Source: Pseudomonas gregormendelii
Lineage (GTDB): Bacteria; Pseudomonadota; Gammaproteobacteria; Pseudomonadales; Pseudomonadaceae
DNA: 64,000 nt
Direction of reading: 5' to 3'
Assembly: GCF_017114825.1 (NCBI RefSeq)
Contig: NZ_JADEVO010000014.1
Location: 61,753-125,752, forward strand
The first letter of the stretch is position 1; each line of letters starts with the position of its first letter. This document shows, piece by piece, positions 17,632 to 29,244 of the stretch. The notes beneath the pieces are model-generated. The model saw nothing but the letters and a program-made list of their open reading frames with translations, made no database searches and was not told the DNA's origin. The position numbers and the translations under genes are program-made.

Positions 17632-17690
17632 GTTGATCTCCTCAGGCGACTTGTTATTGGATTATTCAGATTTTTTCCGGTGCTCTCACT

Positions 17691-17790
17691 GCCGTCATCG
17701 CGGGCAAGCCCGGCTCCCAAAGGATTGTGGTGTCCCCGTTAGTTGCGTCTGACACCACTCCTGTGGGAGCCGGGCTGCCCGCGATGAGGC
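17691..17790. repeat. REP doublet inside the permease-hydC operon
   Basis: Left arm CATCGCGGGCAAGCCCGGCT, right arm GTGGGAGCCGGGCTGCCCGC, spacer about 40 bases. It lies between two same-strand genes of one pathway and so may adjust hydC output relative to the permease by termination or mRNA protection. Confidence 0.85.
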
Positions 17791-17796
17791 CGGCAC

Positions 17797-19281
17797 TTAC
17801 ACCGCAGATTTCGCAACAGACGGGTCAGGTCGCAGTGAACACAACCCGTAATAAATCAACCCGCCCAAGGCCGAACCGGTAAACCAGCCATAACTGTAAA
17901 ACCAGCTGAACGCATCGCTGCCCAACGACAGCAAGGTCAGCGCCACCGGCACGCCGAAGGCGATAAAACCGAACCAGTTCCAGGCCGGGTACACGTCATC
18001 GCGGTACAGCCCTGCCAGGTCCAGCTGCTGTTTCCTGATCAGGAAATAATCCACCACCATGATCCCGGCAATCGGCCCCAGCAAACTCGAATAACCGAGC
18101 AACCAGTTGGAATACACCGTCTCCAGGCTGACGTCGGAAACGATCAAGCCAAGCTTCTTCAACAATTCATGGGCCATCAGCACCAGCCCGACCACCCCGG
18201 TCAGCAACACCGCCTTGGTGCGGTTGATGACCTTTGGCGCAATGTTCTGGAAATCGTTGGTCGGCGACACGATATTCGCCGCAGTGTTGGTCGACAGCGT
18301 CGCGATAATGATCAGTGCCATGGCCAGGGCGACCCACACCGGGCTCTGGATATGACCAATCAACGTTACCGGATCGGACACGGTCACCCCCACCAGCTTG
18401 ACCGAGGCGGCGGTCATCACCACACCCAGGGCGGCAAACAGGAACATGGTCAGTGGCAGGCCGATAATCTGCCCGACTATCTGGTCCTTCTGGCTCTTGG
18501 CATAACGGCTGAAATCCGGAATGTTCAGGGACAAGGTCGCCCAGAAACCGACCATTGCGGTGAGCCCGGCGGCGAAGTAACTGACAACGCTCGCCCCTTC
18601 CGGACGCTTGGCCGGGATCGCCATTAGCTCGGTCATCGACACGTTGGGCATCGCCCACACCAGCAGTCCCACCCCAACCAGCACCAGCAAGGGTGCAGAC
18701 AGCGTCTCGAGCCACTTGATCGACTCGGCACCGCGGATCACTACCCACAGGTTCAGGGCCCAGAACACCATGAAACCGATCACCTCCCCGGTGCCGCCCA
18801 GGGACTTCCAGCCCTCGAACACCGAACCGAGGAACAGGTGAATCGCCAACCCGCCGAACATGGTCTGGATACCGAACCAGCCACAGGCCACCAGCGCCCG
18901 AATCAGGCAGGGAATGTTGGAGCCGAGAATGCCAAAAGAGGAACGCAGCAACACTGGAAAAGGGATGCCGTACTTGGTGCCGGGAAACGCGTTCAACGTC
19001 AGCGGGATCAGCACAATGATGTTGGCAAACAGAATCGCCAGCAGCGCCTCGCCGACACTCAGGCCGAAATAGGCAGTGAGCACGCCACCGAGGGTGTAGG
19101 TCGGCACGCAGATCGACATGCCGACCCACAATGCCGTGATGTGCCACTTGTTCCAGGTTCGTTCGCGCACCTTGGTCGGTGCCATGTCGTGGTTGTAACG
19201 GGGACTGTCGAGGACGTCGGTGCCGGCTTCCAGCTCATACAAGCCGTTGCGCTCGGTCACTTGCGATCTGATCTGTTGCAT
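17797..19281 (-). CDS. NCS1 family nucleobase/hydantoin:cation symporter
   Basis: Inner-membrane symporter of the NCS1 family (PucI, CodB, Mhp1 relatives); 494 aa with about 12 membrane helices. Early signatures are NKWHITALWVGMSICVPTYT and GTKYGIPFPVLLRSSFG, with SIKWLETLSAPLLV in the middle. Together with hydA, preTA and hydC it probably imports uracil, thymine, dihydropyrimidines or hydantoins. The start at 19281 is preferred because GTGGAG lies just upstream; an in-frame ATG at 19317 has no ribosome site. It is first in the minus-strand unit and divergent from hydA. Confidence 0.9.
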   Translation of the reverse strand: MQQIRSQVTERNGLYELEAGTDVLDSPRYNHDMAPTKVRERTWNKWHITALWVGMSICVPTYTLGGVLTAYFGLSVGEALLAILFANIIVLIPLTLNAFPGTKYGIPFPVLLRSSFGILGSNIPCLIRALVACGWFGIQTMFGGLAIHLFLGSVFEGWKSLGGTGEVIGFMVFWALNLWVVIRGAESIKWLETLSAPLLVLVGVGLLVWAMPNVSMTELMAIPAKRPEGASVVSYFAAGLTAMVGFWATLSLNIPDFSRYAKSQKDQIVGQIIGLPLTMFLFAALGVVMTAASVKLVGVTVSDPVTLIGHIQSPVWVALAMALIIIATLSTNTAANIVSPTNDFQNIAPKVINRTKAVLLTGVVGLVLMAHELLKKLGLIVSDVSLETVYSNWLLGYSSLLGPIAGIMVVDYFLIRKQQLDLAGLYRDDVYPAWNWFGFIAFGVPVALTLLSLGSDAFSWFYSYGWFTGSALGGLIYYGLCSLRPDPSVAKSAV

Positions 19282-21273
<1,992 letters not shown>

Positions 21274-21368
21274 AATCCAGGCCTTCGGCCATTGCGGGCC
21301 AGCCCGGACGCAACAGAAAACCCACTGCCCACCAGAGGCAGCACCTCAATAACCGTGAGGCCAACACC

Positions 21369-22736
21369 GTGATCAAGAGCTTGAACCACCTCCCGCATCC
21401 CCATGAAAGTGCGGTCGCCCTCGCCGGTCACTTTACCGACCTGGCGCCACCACTCAACGACCGGCAGGCGCACTTGGAGGCTTCGCGCTGCCTCTACTGC
21501 TACGACGCGCCCTGTGTGAATGCTTGCCCAAGTGAAATCGATATCCCGTCGTTCATCCGCAATATCCATGCGGACAACGTGCAAGGTGCCGCCCATAAAA
21601 TACTCTCCGCGAACATACTGGGCGGCAGTTGTGCGCGGGTCTGTCCCACGGAAATTCTTTGCCAGCAGGCCTGCGTGCGCAACAACGATCATGAGTGCGC
21701 ACCGGTACTGATCGGCCTGCTGCAACGCTACGCAGTCGACAACGCGCACTTCAGCACGCATCCATTCTCCCGTGCGGCGGCTACCGGCAAACGCATCGCA
21801 GTGGTGGGTGCCGGTCCCGCCGGGCTGTCCTGCGCCCACCGCAGTGCCATGCACGGCCACGACGTGGTGATCTTCGAGGCACGGGAAAAGGCCGGCGGCC
21901 TCAACGAGTACGGCATCGCCAAGTACAAACTGGTGGACGACTACGCCCAGAAAGAGCTGGATTTCCTCCTGCAAATCGGCGGCATCGAAATCCGTCACGG
22001 GCAAAAACTCGGCGAAAACCTGACCCTCAGTGAACTGCACCAGCAATTCGACGCGGTATTCCTCGGCATTGGCCTGAACGCCAGCAAGCAGCTGGGCCTG
22101 GCCCACGAAGATGCGCCGGGACTGCTCGCCGCCACCGACTACATCCGCGAACTGCGCCAGGCCGACGACCTGACCCAATTGCCCCTGGCTGATCGCTGTA
22201 TCGTCCTCGGCGCCGGCAACACGGCCATCGACATGGCCGTGCAAATGGCCCGCCTCGGCGCCCGCGACGTCAACCTGGTGTACCGCCGGGGCGTCGAGGA
22301 AATGGGCGCCACGGGCCACGAGCAGGACATCGCCAAAGCCAATCAGGTGCGCCTGCTGACCTGGGCCCAACCGGAGCAAGTGTTGCTCGATGACCTGGGT
22401 AACGTGCGTGGCATGCGCTTCGCCCGCACCGTGCTGGTAGAAGATCGGCTGCAAACCACCGGTGAAACCTTCGAACTGGCAGCCGACGCGATTTTTAAAG
22501 CCATCGGCCAAGCCTTCGATACCGCTGCACTCGCCGACCCACTGGCCCGGGAATTGAAGCGCCAGGGCGAGCGCATCCAGGTCGATGAACAGCTGCGCAC
22601 CAGCATTCCTGGCGTGTACGCGGGCGGCGATTGCACCAGCCTCGATCAGGACCTCACCGTGCAAGCGGTGCAACACGGCAAACTGGCCGCCGAGGCCATC
22701 CACACCCAACTCATGCTCAATGTGGAGGCTGCGTAA
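21369..22736 (+). CDS. preT: NAD-dependent dihydropyrimidine dehydrogenase, FAD/Fe-S subunit PreT
   Basis: Flavoprotein subunit (455 aa) that moves electrons between NADH and PreA in reduction of uracil or thymine. The N-terminal Fe-S domain has CLYCYDAPCVNACP and CARVCPTEILCQQACV, as in GltD-like proteins. FAD binding is seen in VVGAGPAGLSCAHR (from about residue 145) and NAD binding in LGAGNTAIDMAVQMARLGA. The start is GTG at 21369 with GTGAGG upstream. About 95 bases separate it from hydA. The stop codon directly abuts the preA ATG, consistent with a heteromeric PreT-PreA enzyme. Confidence 0.94.
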   Translation: MIKSLNHLPHPHESAVALAGHFTDLAPPLNDRQAHLEASRCLYCYDAPCVNACPSEIDIPSFIRNIHADNVQGAAHKILSANILGGSCARVCPTEILCQQACVRNNDHECAPVLIGLLQRYAVDNAHFSTHPFSRAAATGKRIAVVGAGPAGLSCAHRSAMHGHDVVIFEAREKAGGLNEYGIAKYKLVDDYAQKELDFLLQIGGIEIRHGQKLGENLTLSELHQQFDAVFLGIGLNASKQLGLAHEDAPGLLAATDYIRELRQADDLTQLPLADRCIVLGAGNTAIDMAVQMARLGARDVNLVYRRGVEEMGATGHEQDIAKANQVRLLTWAQPEQVLLDDLGNVRGMRFARTVLVEDRLQTTGETFELAADAIFKAIGQAFDTAALADPLARELKRQGERIQVDEQLRTSIPGVYAGGDCTSLDQDLTVQAVQHGKLAAEAIHTQLMLNVEAA

Positions 22737-24011
22737 ATGGCCGATCTCTCGATCAACTTCGCCGGTATCAAAGCCCCCAACCCCTTCTGGCTGGCTTCCG
22801 CACCGCCCACCGACAAGGCTTATAACGTAGTCCGCGCCTTCGAGGCTGGCTGGGGTGGCGTGGTCTGGAAAACCCTGGGCGAGGACCCGGCAGCAGTCAA
22901 CGTGTCATCACGCTACTCGGCGCTGTTTGGCGCCAACCGGGAAGTCATGGGTTTCAATAACATCGAGCTGATTACCGACCGCTCCCTGGAAATCAACCTG
23001 CGGGAAATCACCCAGGTCAAAAAGGACTGGCCGGACCGCGCGCTGATCGTCTCGCTGATGGTGCCTTGCGTGGAAGAGTCGTGGAAATTCATTCTGCCGC
23101 TGGTGGAAGCGACCGGTGCTGACGGCATCGAACTCAACTTCGGCTGCCCCCATGGCATGCCCGAGCGCGGCATGGGCGCAGCGGTCGGCCAGGTGCCGGA
23201 GTACGTCGAACAGGTCACGCGCTGGTGCAAGACCTACTGCTCGCTGCCGGTGATCGTCAAGCTCACGCCCAACATCACCGACATTCGCGTCGCCGCCCGC
23301 GCCGCCCATCGCGGCGGTGCCGATGCGGTATCGCTGATCAATACCATCAACTCCATCACCAGCGTCAACCTCGAACGCATGGTCGCCAACCCGGTGGTCG
23401 GTAGCCAGAGTACCCACGGTGGTTACTGCGGTTCGGCAGTCAAGCCCATCGCCCTGAACATGGTCGCCGAGATCGCTCGCGACCCGCAGACACAGCGGCT
23501 ACCCATCTCCGGCATCGGCGGCATTGGCACATGGCGCGATGCGGCGGAGTTCATCGCGCTCGGCAGCGGCACGGTGCAGGTGTGCACGGCAGCGATGCTG
23601 CATGGTTTCAGGATCGTCGAGGAGATGAAAGACGGCCTGTCACGCTGGATGGACAGTCAGGGCTACGCCAGCATCGCGGACTTTTCCGGGCGTGCGGTGG
23701 CTAATACAACGGACTGGAAGTACCTCGACATCAACTACCAGGTCATCGCCAAGATCGACCAGGAGGCCTGCATCGGCTGCGGCCGTTGCCACATCGCCTG
23801 CGAAGACACCTCGCACCAGGCGGTGGCCAGCCTCAAGCAGGCCGATGGCACGCACAAGTATCAAGTGATCGACGATGAATGTGTGGGCTGCAACTTGTGC
23901 CAGATCACCTGCCCGGTGCAGGACTGCATCGAGATGGTGCCGATCGACAGCGGCAAGCCGTTCCTGGACTGGAACCACGATCCGCGTAACCCCTACCATG
24001 TCGCGGTCTGA
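22737..24011 (+). CDS. preA: NAD-dependent dihydropyrimidine dehydrogenase catalytic subunit PreA
   Basis: Catalytic FMN subunit (424 aa) that reduces uracil or thymine to the dihydro form. The first 310 residues are a dihydroorotate-dehydrogenase-like barrel (NPFWLASAPPTDK; ELNFGCPHGMPERGMGAAVG). The C-terminal part has two [4Fe-4S] motifs, CIGCGRCHIACED and CVGCNLCQITCPVQDC. The DPD family needs an active-site Cys in the loop after the FNCPH-like segment; I did not resolve which residue fills it here. GGAGG lies in the end of preT, and the ATG follows that stop with no gap. Confidence 0.95.
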   Translation: MADLSINFAGIKAPNPFWLASAPPTDKAYNVVRAFEAGWGGVVWKTLGEDPAAVNVSSRYSALFGANREVMGFNNIELITDRSLEINLREITQVKKDWPDRALIVSLMVPCVEESWKFILPLVEATGADGIELNFGCPHGMPERGMGAAVGQVPEYVEQVTRWCKTYCSLPVIVKLTPNITDIRVAARAAHRGGADAVSLINTINSITSVNLERMVANPVVGSQSTHGGYCGSAVKPIALNMVAEIARDPQTQRLPISGIGGIGTWRDAAEFIALGSGTVQVCTAAMLHGFRIVEEMKDGLSRWMDSQGYASIADFSGRAVANTTDWKYLDINYQVIAKIDQEACIGCGRCHIACEDTSHQAVASLKQADGTHKYQVIDDECVGCNLCQITCPVQDCIEMVPIDSGKPFLDWNHDPRNPYHVAV

Positions 24012-24025
24012 CCTTTAAACAGTAG

Positions 24026-24126
24026 AAGATCGCAGCCTCGTTGCACTCGACAGATCCTACCCGGCCCCAGCGCCACCCCACTCCACCCCGGTAGGAGCTG
24101 TCGAGTGCAACGAGGCTGCGATCTTT
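24026..24126. repeat. REP doublet, AGCCTCGTTGCACTCGACAG class
   Basis: Left arm AGATCGCAGCCTCGTTGCAC, right arm GTGCAACGAGGCTGCGATCT, separated by about 55 bases. It lies between convergent preA and the TetR gene. Confidence 0.87.
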
Positions 24127-24183
24127 TCAAGCGCACCACAGACCGACGACTCCCTGGCCAACACCCACTGATGTATGGGACAT

Positions 24184-24804
24184 CTAGGGCTCCAACCCAA
24201 TCCCGCGCAAAATCACACTCGTCACCGTCTGCACCGCCCGCTCAAACTGCATATCGGACAATGGCTGGTGATCATTGAGGATATTCACCTGATGATCAAA
24301 GTCGGCGTAGTGCTGGGTCGACGCCCAGATCATGTAGAGCAGGCTGGAGGGCTCCACCGGCAGGATGCGTTTGTCTTCCACCCACTGACGGATTTTCGCT
24401 TCCTTCATCTTGGCCCAGTCGTACAGGCTGGCGTCCAGTGCCTCACCCAGCGTCGGGGCACCGTGGATGATTTCGTTGGCCCAGACCTTGGAGCCGTACG
24501 GACGGCTGCGCGAATGTTGCATCTTGGCGCGGATGTAGCTGCTCAGGACCACGCGCGGGTCGTCGAACATTTCGAAGCACAGGGCATCCTGTTTCCACAC
24601 TTCCAGCAGGTCGAACAGCACTGCACTGTAGAGTTCGCTCTTGGTGCTGAAGTAGTAATGCAGGTTGGAGCGCGGCAGTTGCACTTCGGCGGCAATGTCG
24701 GCCATGGCGGTGCTGCCGAAGCCTTTCTCGGCGAAGACCTTTTCAGCCCCCAGCAGAATCTTCTCGACGTTACTGCGACGGATCTCGATCTTGTGATTGC
24801 CCAT
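24184..24804 (-). CDS. rutR: TetR family regulator, RutR-like (TetR_C_3 domain)
   Basis: A 206 aa repressor or dual regulator. The N-terminal TetR HTH has VFAEKGFGSTAMADIAAEVQ and LPRSNLHYYFSTKSELYSAV. The C-terminal half matches what I recall of E. coli RutR, notably LLYMIWASTQHYADF near residue 165, which helps form the uracil/thymine pocket there. This fits control of the adjacent pyrimidine pathway. The start at 24804 has GGGAG five bases upstream; the open frame continuing to 25350 runs antisense through copC and is rejected. It is convergent with preA and divergent from copC. DNA target and ligand are inferred. Confidence 0.88.
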   Translation of the reverse strand: MGNHKIEIRRSNVEKILLGAEKVFAEKGFGSTAMADIAAEVQLPRSNLHYYFSTKSELYSAVLFDLLEVWKQDALCFEMFDDPRVVLSSYIRAKMQHSRSRPYGSKVWANEIIHGAPTLGEALDASLYDWAKMKEAKIRQWVEDKRILPVEPSSLLYMIWASTQHYADFDHQVNILNDHQPLSDMQFERAVQTVTSVILRGIGLEP

Positions 24805-24942
24805 GAGGGCTCCCTGACGACAGCGTTGCTCAAGACTAGCATCCGCTCTACTTCGCGGCGACAGGGCAAAACGAAACTTCGTCCCGGCGCGCCCTGGAAG
24901 GTAAACTGCACCTCTCTTCCAACCTGCCCCCAGAGGTATTCC

Positions 24943-25311
24943 ATGATGACGCTCAAGAAAACCCTGACCACCGTCACCCTCCTCGGCTCGCTGTTCGCCA
25001 CCTCGTCGGTGTTCGCTCATGCCCACCTGAAAAGCCAGAGCCCGGCCGCCGACAGCACGGTCAGCGCACCGGCCGAGTTGCGCCTGGTATTTTCCGAAGG
25101 TGTGGAAGCGACCTTTACCAAGGTGACCCTGAGCAAGGACGGCAGCAACGTACCGGTTAAAAGCCTGGCCACCGAAGGCAGTGACAAGAAAACCCTGGTG
25201 GTGACGCCGCAAGCGCCTTTGTCTGCAGGCTCTTACAAGGTCGAATGGCACGCGGTGTCCGTCGATACCCACAAAAGTGAAGGCGCGTACAGCTTCAAGG
25301 TTGGCCAGTAA
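24943..25311 (+). CDS. copC: Periplasmic copper-binding protein CopC
   Basis: Small periplasmic Cu(II)-binding protein (122 aa). The signal peptide ends at SVFA-HAHLK, leaving a mature N-terminal His, the classic CopC copper ligand. The C-terminal VDTHKSEGAYSFKVGQ supplies another family His. The Met-rich Cu(I) segment of plasmid-type CopC is absent, so only the Cu(II) site is likely. Two ATGs are adjacent; the first is taken, with AGAGG upstream. copD follows three bases after the stop. The partner copA/copB genes are not in this window. Confidence 0.9.
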   Translation: MMTLKKTLTTVTLLGSLFATSSVFAHAHLKSQSPAADSTVSAPAELRLVFSEGVEATFTKVTLSKDGSNVPVKSLATEGSDKKTLVVTPQAPLSAGSYKVEWHAVSVDTHKSEGAYSFKVGQ

Positions 25312-25314
25312 CTC

Positions 25315-26175
25315 ATGACAAGCGCGATGGTGCTGTGCCGCTTTTTGCATTTCACCGTGGTGCTGATGCTGGTCGGGGCCTGGGTGTTCAGGCCCCTGCT
25401 GTTAGGGCGTGGCATTACCACGCTGGATCAGCCGCTGGCGCGGGTGAGCCGATGGCTGGCGGCGGTGGCGTTGGTGAGCGGCGTCTGCTGGTTGCTATTG
25501 ATCACTGCCAGCATGGCTGGGGACTGGGCGGCCGCCCTTGATCTGCCGACCCTGCAACTGGTGATGGGCAACACTTTTTTCGGCCAGGTATGGCGCTGGC
25601 ATCTGTTACTCAACGGGCTGGTACTGGCGTTGCTGTTCACACGCTGGCAGACCTCCCTGCTGCCGCGTCTGGTACTGGGTGGCTTGTTGCTGGCGACGCT
25701 CGCTCCCGTGGGCCATGGCGCCATGCTGGATGGCTTGAACGGCCAACTGCTGATCCTCAATCAGATCGTGCACCTGGTGTGCGTGGGCATCTGGCTGGGT
25801 GGCTTGATGCTGCTGGTGATGATCTTGCGCCAGGCATCAGTCCACCCGATCGGCGTCATTCTCCAGCGGTTCAGTGGTGTGGGTTACGCGCTGGTGGCGG
25901 GATTGGTGTTGACGGGGCTGATCAACGTGCGAGTACTGACGGGCCAGCTGTGGCCGACGCCATTGTGGTCGGGATTTGCCTTGATTCTGTTGATCAAGGT
26001 CGGGTTGGCGGCGGCGATGCTGGGCCTGGCGTTGTTCAATCGGCTGCGGGTCAATGATTGCGACCAGCGCATGGGGGCGCTGAAAACCAGCGTGATCATG
26101 GAGTGGCTATTAGGGATTGGCGCGGTGGCGGCAGTGTCGTTGCTGGGCACCATGCCACCGCTGGTGGCCGCCTGA
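25315..26175 (+). CDS. copD: Copper resistance/uptake membrane protein CopD
   Basis: Inner-membrane CopD-family protein (286 aa) with about eight hydrophobic segments; CopC/CopD pairs move copper into the cytoplasm. Visible features are an early His in LCRFLHFTVVLMLVGAWVF, LNQIVHLVCVGIWLGGLMLL in the central segment, and GHGAMLDG in a loop, the histidines being candidate copper ligands. It is three bases from copC and so co-transcribed with it. It ends in front of a REP doublet that separates it from the convergent efflux operon. Confidence 0.9.
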   Translation: MTSAMVLCRFLHFTVVLMLVGAWVFRPLLLGRGITTLDQPLARVSRWLAAVALVSGVCWLLLITASMAGDWAAALDLPTLQLVMGNTFFGQVWRWHLLLNGLVLALLFTRWQTSLLPRLVLGGLLLATLAPVGHGAMLDGLNGQLLILNQIVHLVCVGIWLGGLMLLVMILRQASVHPIGVILQRFSGVGYALVAGLVLTGLINVRVLTGQLWPTPLWSGFALILLIKVGLAAAMLGLALFNRLRVNDCDQRMGALKTSVIMEWLLGIGAVAAVSLLGTMPPLVAA

Positions 26176-26182
26176 ACGAGAT

Positions 26183-26278
26183 ATCTGTGGGAGCAAAGCT
26201 TGCTCGCGATTGCGCAGTGCCAGGCCATTCAAATCGACTGGTAGATCGTGATCGCGAGCAAGCTTTGCTCCCACAGAT
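26183..26278. repeat. REP doublet
   Basis: Perfect arms ATCTGTGGGAGCAAAGCTTG and CAAGCTTTGCTCCCACAGAT with matching inner bases (CTCGCGAT/ATCGCGAG), spacer about 40 bases. It lies between the convergent copD and the efflux adaptor gene. Confidence 0.88.
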
Positions 26279-26307
26279 GTTGTGTCAGCTTGCTCGCCAC
26301 TGCGATG

Positions 26308-27453
26308 TTATGGGGCTGCGGCGTCGCCTGAAGCCGCCGTATCAATGCTCACCACCACCGACATCCCCGGCCGCAGCCGCTCGCTCTCGGCCTGATCTTC
26401 GTCCACGGTAATCCGCACCGGCACCCGCTGGGCGATCTTGACGAAGTTGCCGGTGGCGTTGTCGGCTTGCAGCAGCGCAAATTCAGAACCGGTACCGGGT
26501 GAGATCCGCTGCACCCGGCCCTTGAACTTGCGGTGGTCCAGTGCATCCACCGTGAACGTCACCGGCTGGCCGACCCGCACGTTGTTCATCTGGGTTTCCT
26601 TCATGTTGGCAATCACCCACAGCTGATGCGGTACCAGGGCCATCAGCTGCGCGCCGGAGTTGACATAAGCCCCCAGACGTACACCGATCTGCCCCAGCTG
26701 GCCGTCCCGGGGCGCAACGATTCGGGTATTGGAAAGGTCGATGCGCGCCAGTTGCACCGCGGCATCCGCGCTCGCCACTGCCGCTTCCAGTGAGCCTCGA
26801 TTGACGATCACTGACTGCAGATCCTGGCGGGCGATCTCCAGATTGGCCTGGGCCTGGGCGACCGCGGCAATCGACTGCGCGTTCGCCGCCAGGCTCACAT
26901 CCAGCTCGCGCCTGGACACCGAACCATCGCGAACCAACTCGTTATTACGGCGCAGGTCGGCGGCACTTTTGCGCGCCTGCGCCTGGCTGTCGGCGACTGC
27001 TGCCTGGCGCAGCTTGATGGTGGCCTCGGCGCTGTTGCGTTGCTGCACTACGTTAGCCAAGCCGGCTTTTTGCACCGCCAGTTGTGCCAGGGCTTGGTCC
27101 AGGCGCTGCTGGTAGATCCGGTCATCCAGGCGCACCAGCAAGTCGCCGGTCTTGACGAACTGGAAGTCCGACACCGGCACTTCATAAACGTAGCCGCTGA
27201 GCTGCGGACCGATGATGGTCACCTGGCCGCGCACCAATGCATTTTCCGTGGTCTCGATCGCGCTGCTGAACGGTGGCAACTGCCAGGCGTACAACACGAT
27301 CAGCACACCCACCAGGGCGATCGCCGCAAAGCCCATCGATGAAAGCACTCGAACCCGTAGCGAGCGCGGCTCGGTGGCGGGCGTGGACGGTGGCGCGACG
27401 CCCTCGGGGGTGGCGGCAATGGCGTTGGTGGTCGTCGTGGTCGGTTCGGTCAT
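26308..27453 (-). CDS. HlyD/EmrA family periplasmic adaptor of an efflux pump
   Basis: Membrane-fusion protein (381 aa). A cytoplasmic Thr/Pro-rich N-terminus is followed by one membrane segment near residues 40-60 (MGFAAIALVGVLIVLYAW), the barrel-sandwich start ALVRGQVTIIGPQLSGYVYEV, a long helical hairpin at about residues 115-215, and the second lipoyl half (IVAPRDGQLGQIGVRLGAYV). Its ATG overlaps the stop of the MFS gene (ATGA), so the two are translationally coupled and form an EmrB/EmrA-type pump. No outer-membrane channel gene is adjacent, so a general TolC/OprM-type channel is presumably used. The exported compound is unknown. Confidence 0.9.
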   Translation of the reverse strand: MTEPTTTTTNAIAATPEGVAPPSTPATEPRSLRVRVLSSMGFAAIALVGVLIVLYAWQLPPFSSAIETTENALVRGQVTIIGPQLSGYVYEVPVSDFQFVKTGDLLVRLDDRIYQQRLDQALAQLAVQKAGLANVVQQRNSAEATIKLRQAAVADSQAQARKSAADLRRNNELVRDGSVSRRELDVSLAANAQSIAAVAQAQANLEIARQDLQSVIVNRGSLEAAVASADAAVQLARIDLSNTRIVAPRDGQLGQIGVRLGAYVNSGAQLMALVPHQLWVIANMKETQMNNVRVGQPVTFTVDALDHRKFKGRVQRISPGTGSEFALLQADNATGNFVKIAQRVPVRITVDEDQAESERLRPGMSVVVSIDTAASGDAAAP

Positions 27454-29105
27454 GAAGGTGTGGCACCGCTGGTGGAGTCGGAAGGCGTTGGAGTGACGTT
27501 CTTTGTAGTGCTCATCAGCCACAGGGCGCGAATGGAGATCCAGATCATCGTCAGCACGGCGATCACTGCGATGAGCATGAACACGTCGTTATAGGCCAGC
27601 ACATTGGCCTCGCGCGTAGCGGCCGTCGCCAGGCTGCGTATGCCCTGCAGATTGCGCAAGGCTGGATCGGCGATCACCGAACCCAGGGCATTGCTGCCGC
27701 TCTGGACCCGCGCAGCCACCAGCGGATCGGTCAACACCAGGTGTTCGACAATGTTACTGGAGTGAAATTTCTCGCGAACGATCTGAAAAGTGCCCAGCAA
27801 CGCTGCACCGATCAAGCCGCCGAGGTTCTGGCAGATACCAAACAGCACCGAGAAGCTCACCAGGTTGCGTGGGTTGGTCAATACATTGCGCGTGCCCAGC
27901 ACCATGGTCGGCCCGAGAAAAAACGTACTGCCGAATGCCAGCAGGAACTGGCTGAAATACAGGTTTTCCGGACGGGTCAGGTTATTCGAATGGCTGTCGA
28001 TCACCGAACCGACAGCCATCAATGCCAGCGACACGATCAACGGGCTGAACAGGTGCTTGGGGTTGATGGTCAGCGCGCTGGTGACCAGCCCGGCAATGCT
28101 GCCGATCATCATCACCACATACAGGCTGTGCAGCTGCTGGGTGCTCATGTTCAGGGCTTGCATGAAGCCGACGGCGCCGGTGGACTGCTCCGAGGCCACC
28201 ATGCGAATCAGCACCACCGCCAGGGCCAGGCGAATCATCACCCCGCTGCCCAGCCAGCGAGTCATCAGCATCGGGTTGCTGCGGTTATGCTCGATGGCAA
28301 GGCCGGTCATGATCAGCGCGATGGAACCCGCCGACGCCACGCCAATCCAGGGTGCTTCCAGCCACCAGTCGATACGCCCCAGCGAGAGCACCGCGCAGAG
28401 CAGTGCGACGCCGCTGGCCAGAATGGCGAACGTCAGGAAGTCGAGTTTTTCGAAAGTCTTGAAACGGTCCCCGGGGGGCAGTTTGAGCAGGAACACGCAC
28501 CCCAGGGACAACAGCGCCATGCCCAGTTCGAACAGGTACAGGCCGCGCCATTCGGCGATCTGCAGCAAGTCTTCGGAAAACAGCCGGGCCAGGGGCAGAG
28601 CCAGCTGCGAAGTCCCAAGCCCGAGCACCAGCGCCTTCATGCGCCACTTCGCGGGGAACGCCTGGATCATGTAGTACAGCCCCAACGAACTCAACGCCGC
28701 CCCGACCATGCCGTGCGCCGCCCGTACTGCAATCGCCGAATTCAGGTCGTTGACGAACAAGTGGCCGAAGGTCACCAACGCGTAGAGCACCAGGAACACT
28801 TCGGTGAACGCGCGCAAGCCGAACTGCTGGCGAAACTTCACCAGCAGCAGGTTCATCGACACATTGGTCATCACGTACGCGGCCGGCAGCCAGGCCATCT
28901 CGGCGGTGGTCGCACCCAGCGCGCCCTGCAGATAAGGCAGGTTGGCAATCACCAGGGAGTTTCCCAACCCCCCGGTCAACGCCACCAGCAATCCGACCAG
29001 CGCATAGGCCAGGCGTTTGGGCGTGGAGTGCAGCGGCGTGGAAGGCGAACCGGGCAAGCTGGGCCGCTCGTGGGGCTGCCAGTTGCGCGGGGCGTAATGA
29101 TCCAT
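27450..29105 (-). CDS. MFS efflux transporter (DHA2/EmrB type)
   Basis: Inner-membrane drug:H+ antiporter of 551 aa with about 14 membrane segments, the DHA2 size. Starts with a polar tail of about 30 residues, then LAYALVGLLVALTGGLGNSL. Motif-like sites are NLPYLQGALGATTAEMAWLP after TM1 and RAAHGMVGAALSSLGLYYM. The canonical motif A between TM2 and TM3 is poorly kept (KFRQQFGLRAFTEVF). It is first in the operon with the EmrA-like gene. No regulator gene is adjacent, so inducer and substrate are open. Confidence 0.88.
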   Translation of the reverse strand: MDHYAPRNWQPHERPSLPGSPSTPLHSTPKRLAYALVGLLVALTGGLGNSLVIANLPYLQGALGATTAEMAWLPAAYVMTNVSMNLLLVKFRQQFGLRAFTEVFLVLYALVTFGHLFVNDLNSAIAVRAAHGMVGAALSSLGLYYMIQAFPAKWRMKALVLGLGTSQLALPLARLFSEDLLQIAEWRGLYLFELGMALLSLGCVFLLKLPPGDRFKTFEKLDFLTFAILASGVALLCAVLSLGRIDWWLEAPWIGVASAGSIALIMTGLAIEHNRSNPMLMTRWLGSGVMIRLALAVVLIRMVASEQSTGAVGFMQALNMSTQQLHSLYVVMMIGSIAGLVTSALTINPKHLFSPLIVSLALMAVGSVIDSHSNNLTRPENLYFSQFLLAFGSTFFLGPTMVLGTRNVLTNPRNLVSFSVLFGICQNLGGLIGAALLGTFQIVREKFHSSNIVEHLVLTDPLVAARVQSGSNALGSVIADPALRNLQGIRSLATAATREANVLAYNDVFMLIAVIAVLTMIWISIRALWLMSTTKNVTPTPSDSTSGATPS

Positions 29106-29244
29106 TCAGTGGCCTTGTGTCGGAGGTCGTGCCAGTTTGCCGTAAAACCTTGTTAGCCAACACCCATATCCTGTTGGTCTATCGCCCTCCCGGCCCTCAG
29201 AGGTCACGGCGCCCTCAAGCATGAAGTCATCGTATAACTTCCGA

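Noticed and set aside
24805..25350. N-terminal extension of the RutR-like gene
   Set aside because: It reads antisense to copC and its promoter; the TetR fold starts at 24804 with a good ribosome site.
27741..29156. A 471-codon open frame on the plus strand
   Set aside because: Antisense to the EmrB-type transporter; composition (Gln, His, Arg rich) is that of a shadow frame and no ribosome site or domain is present.
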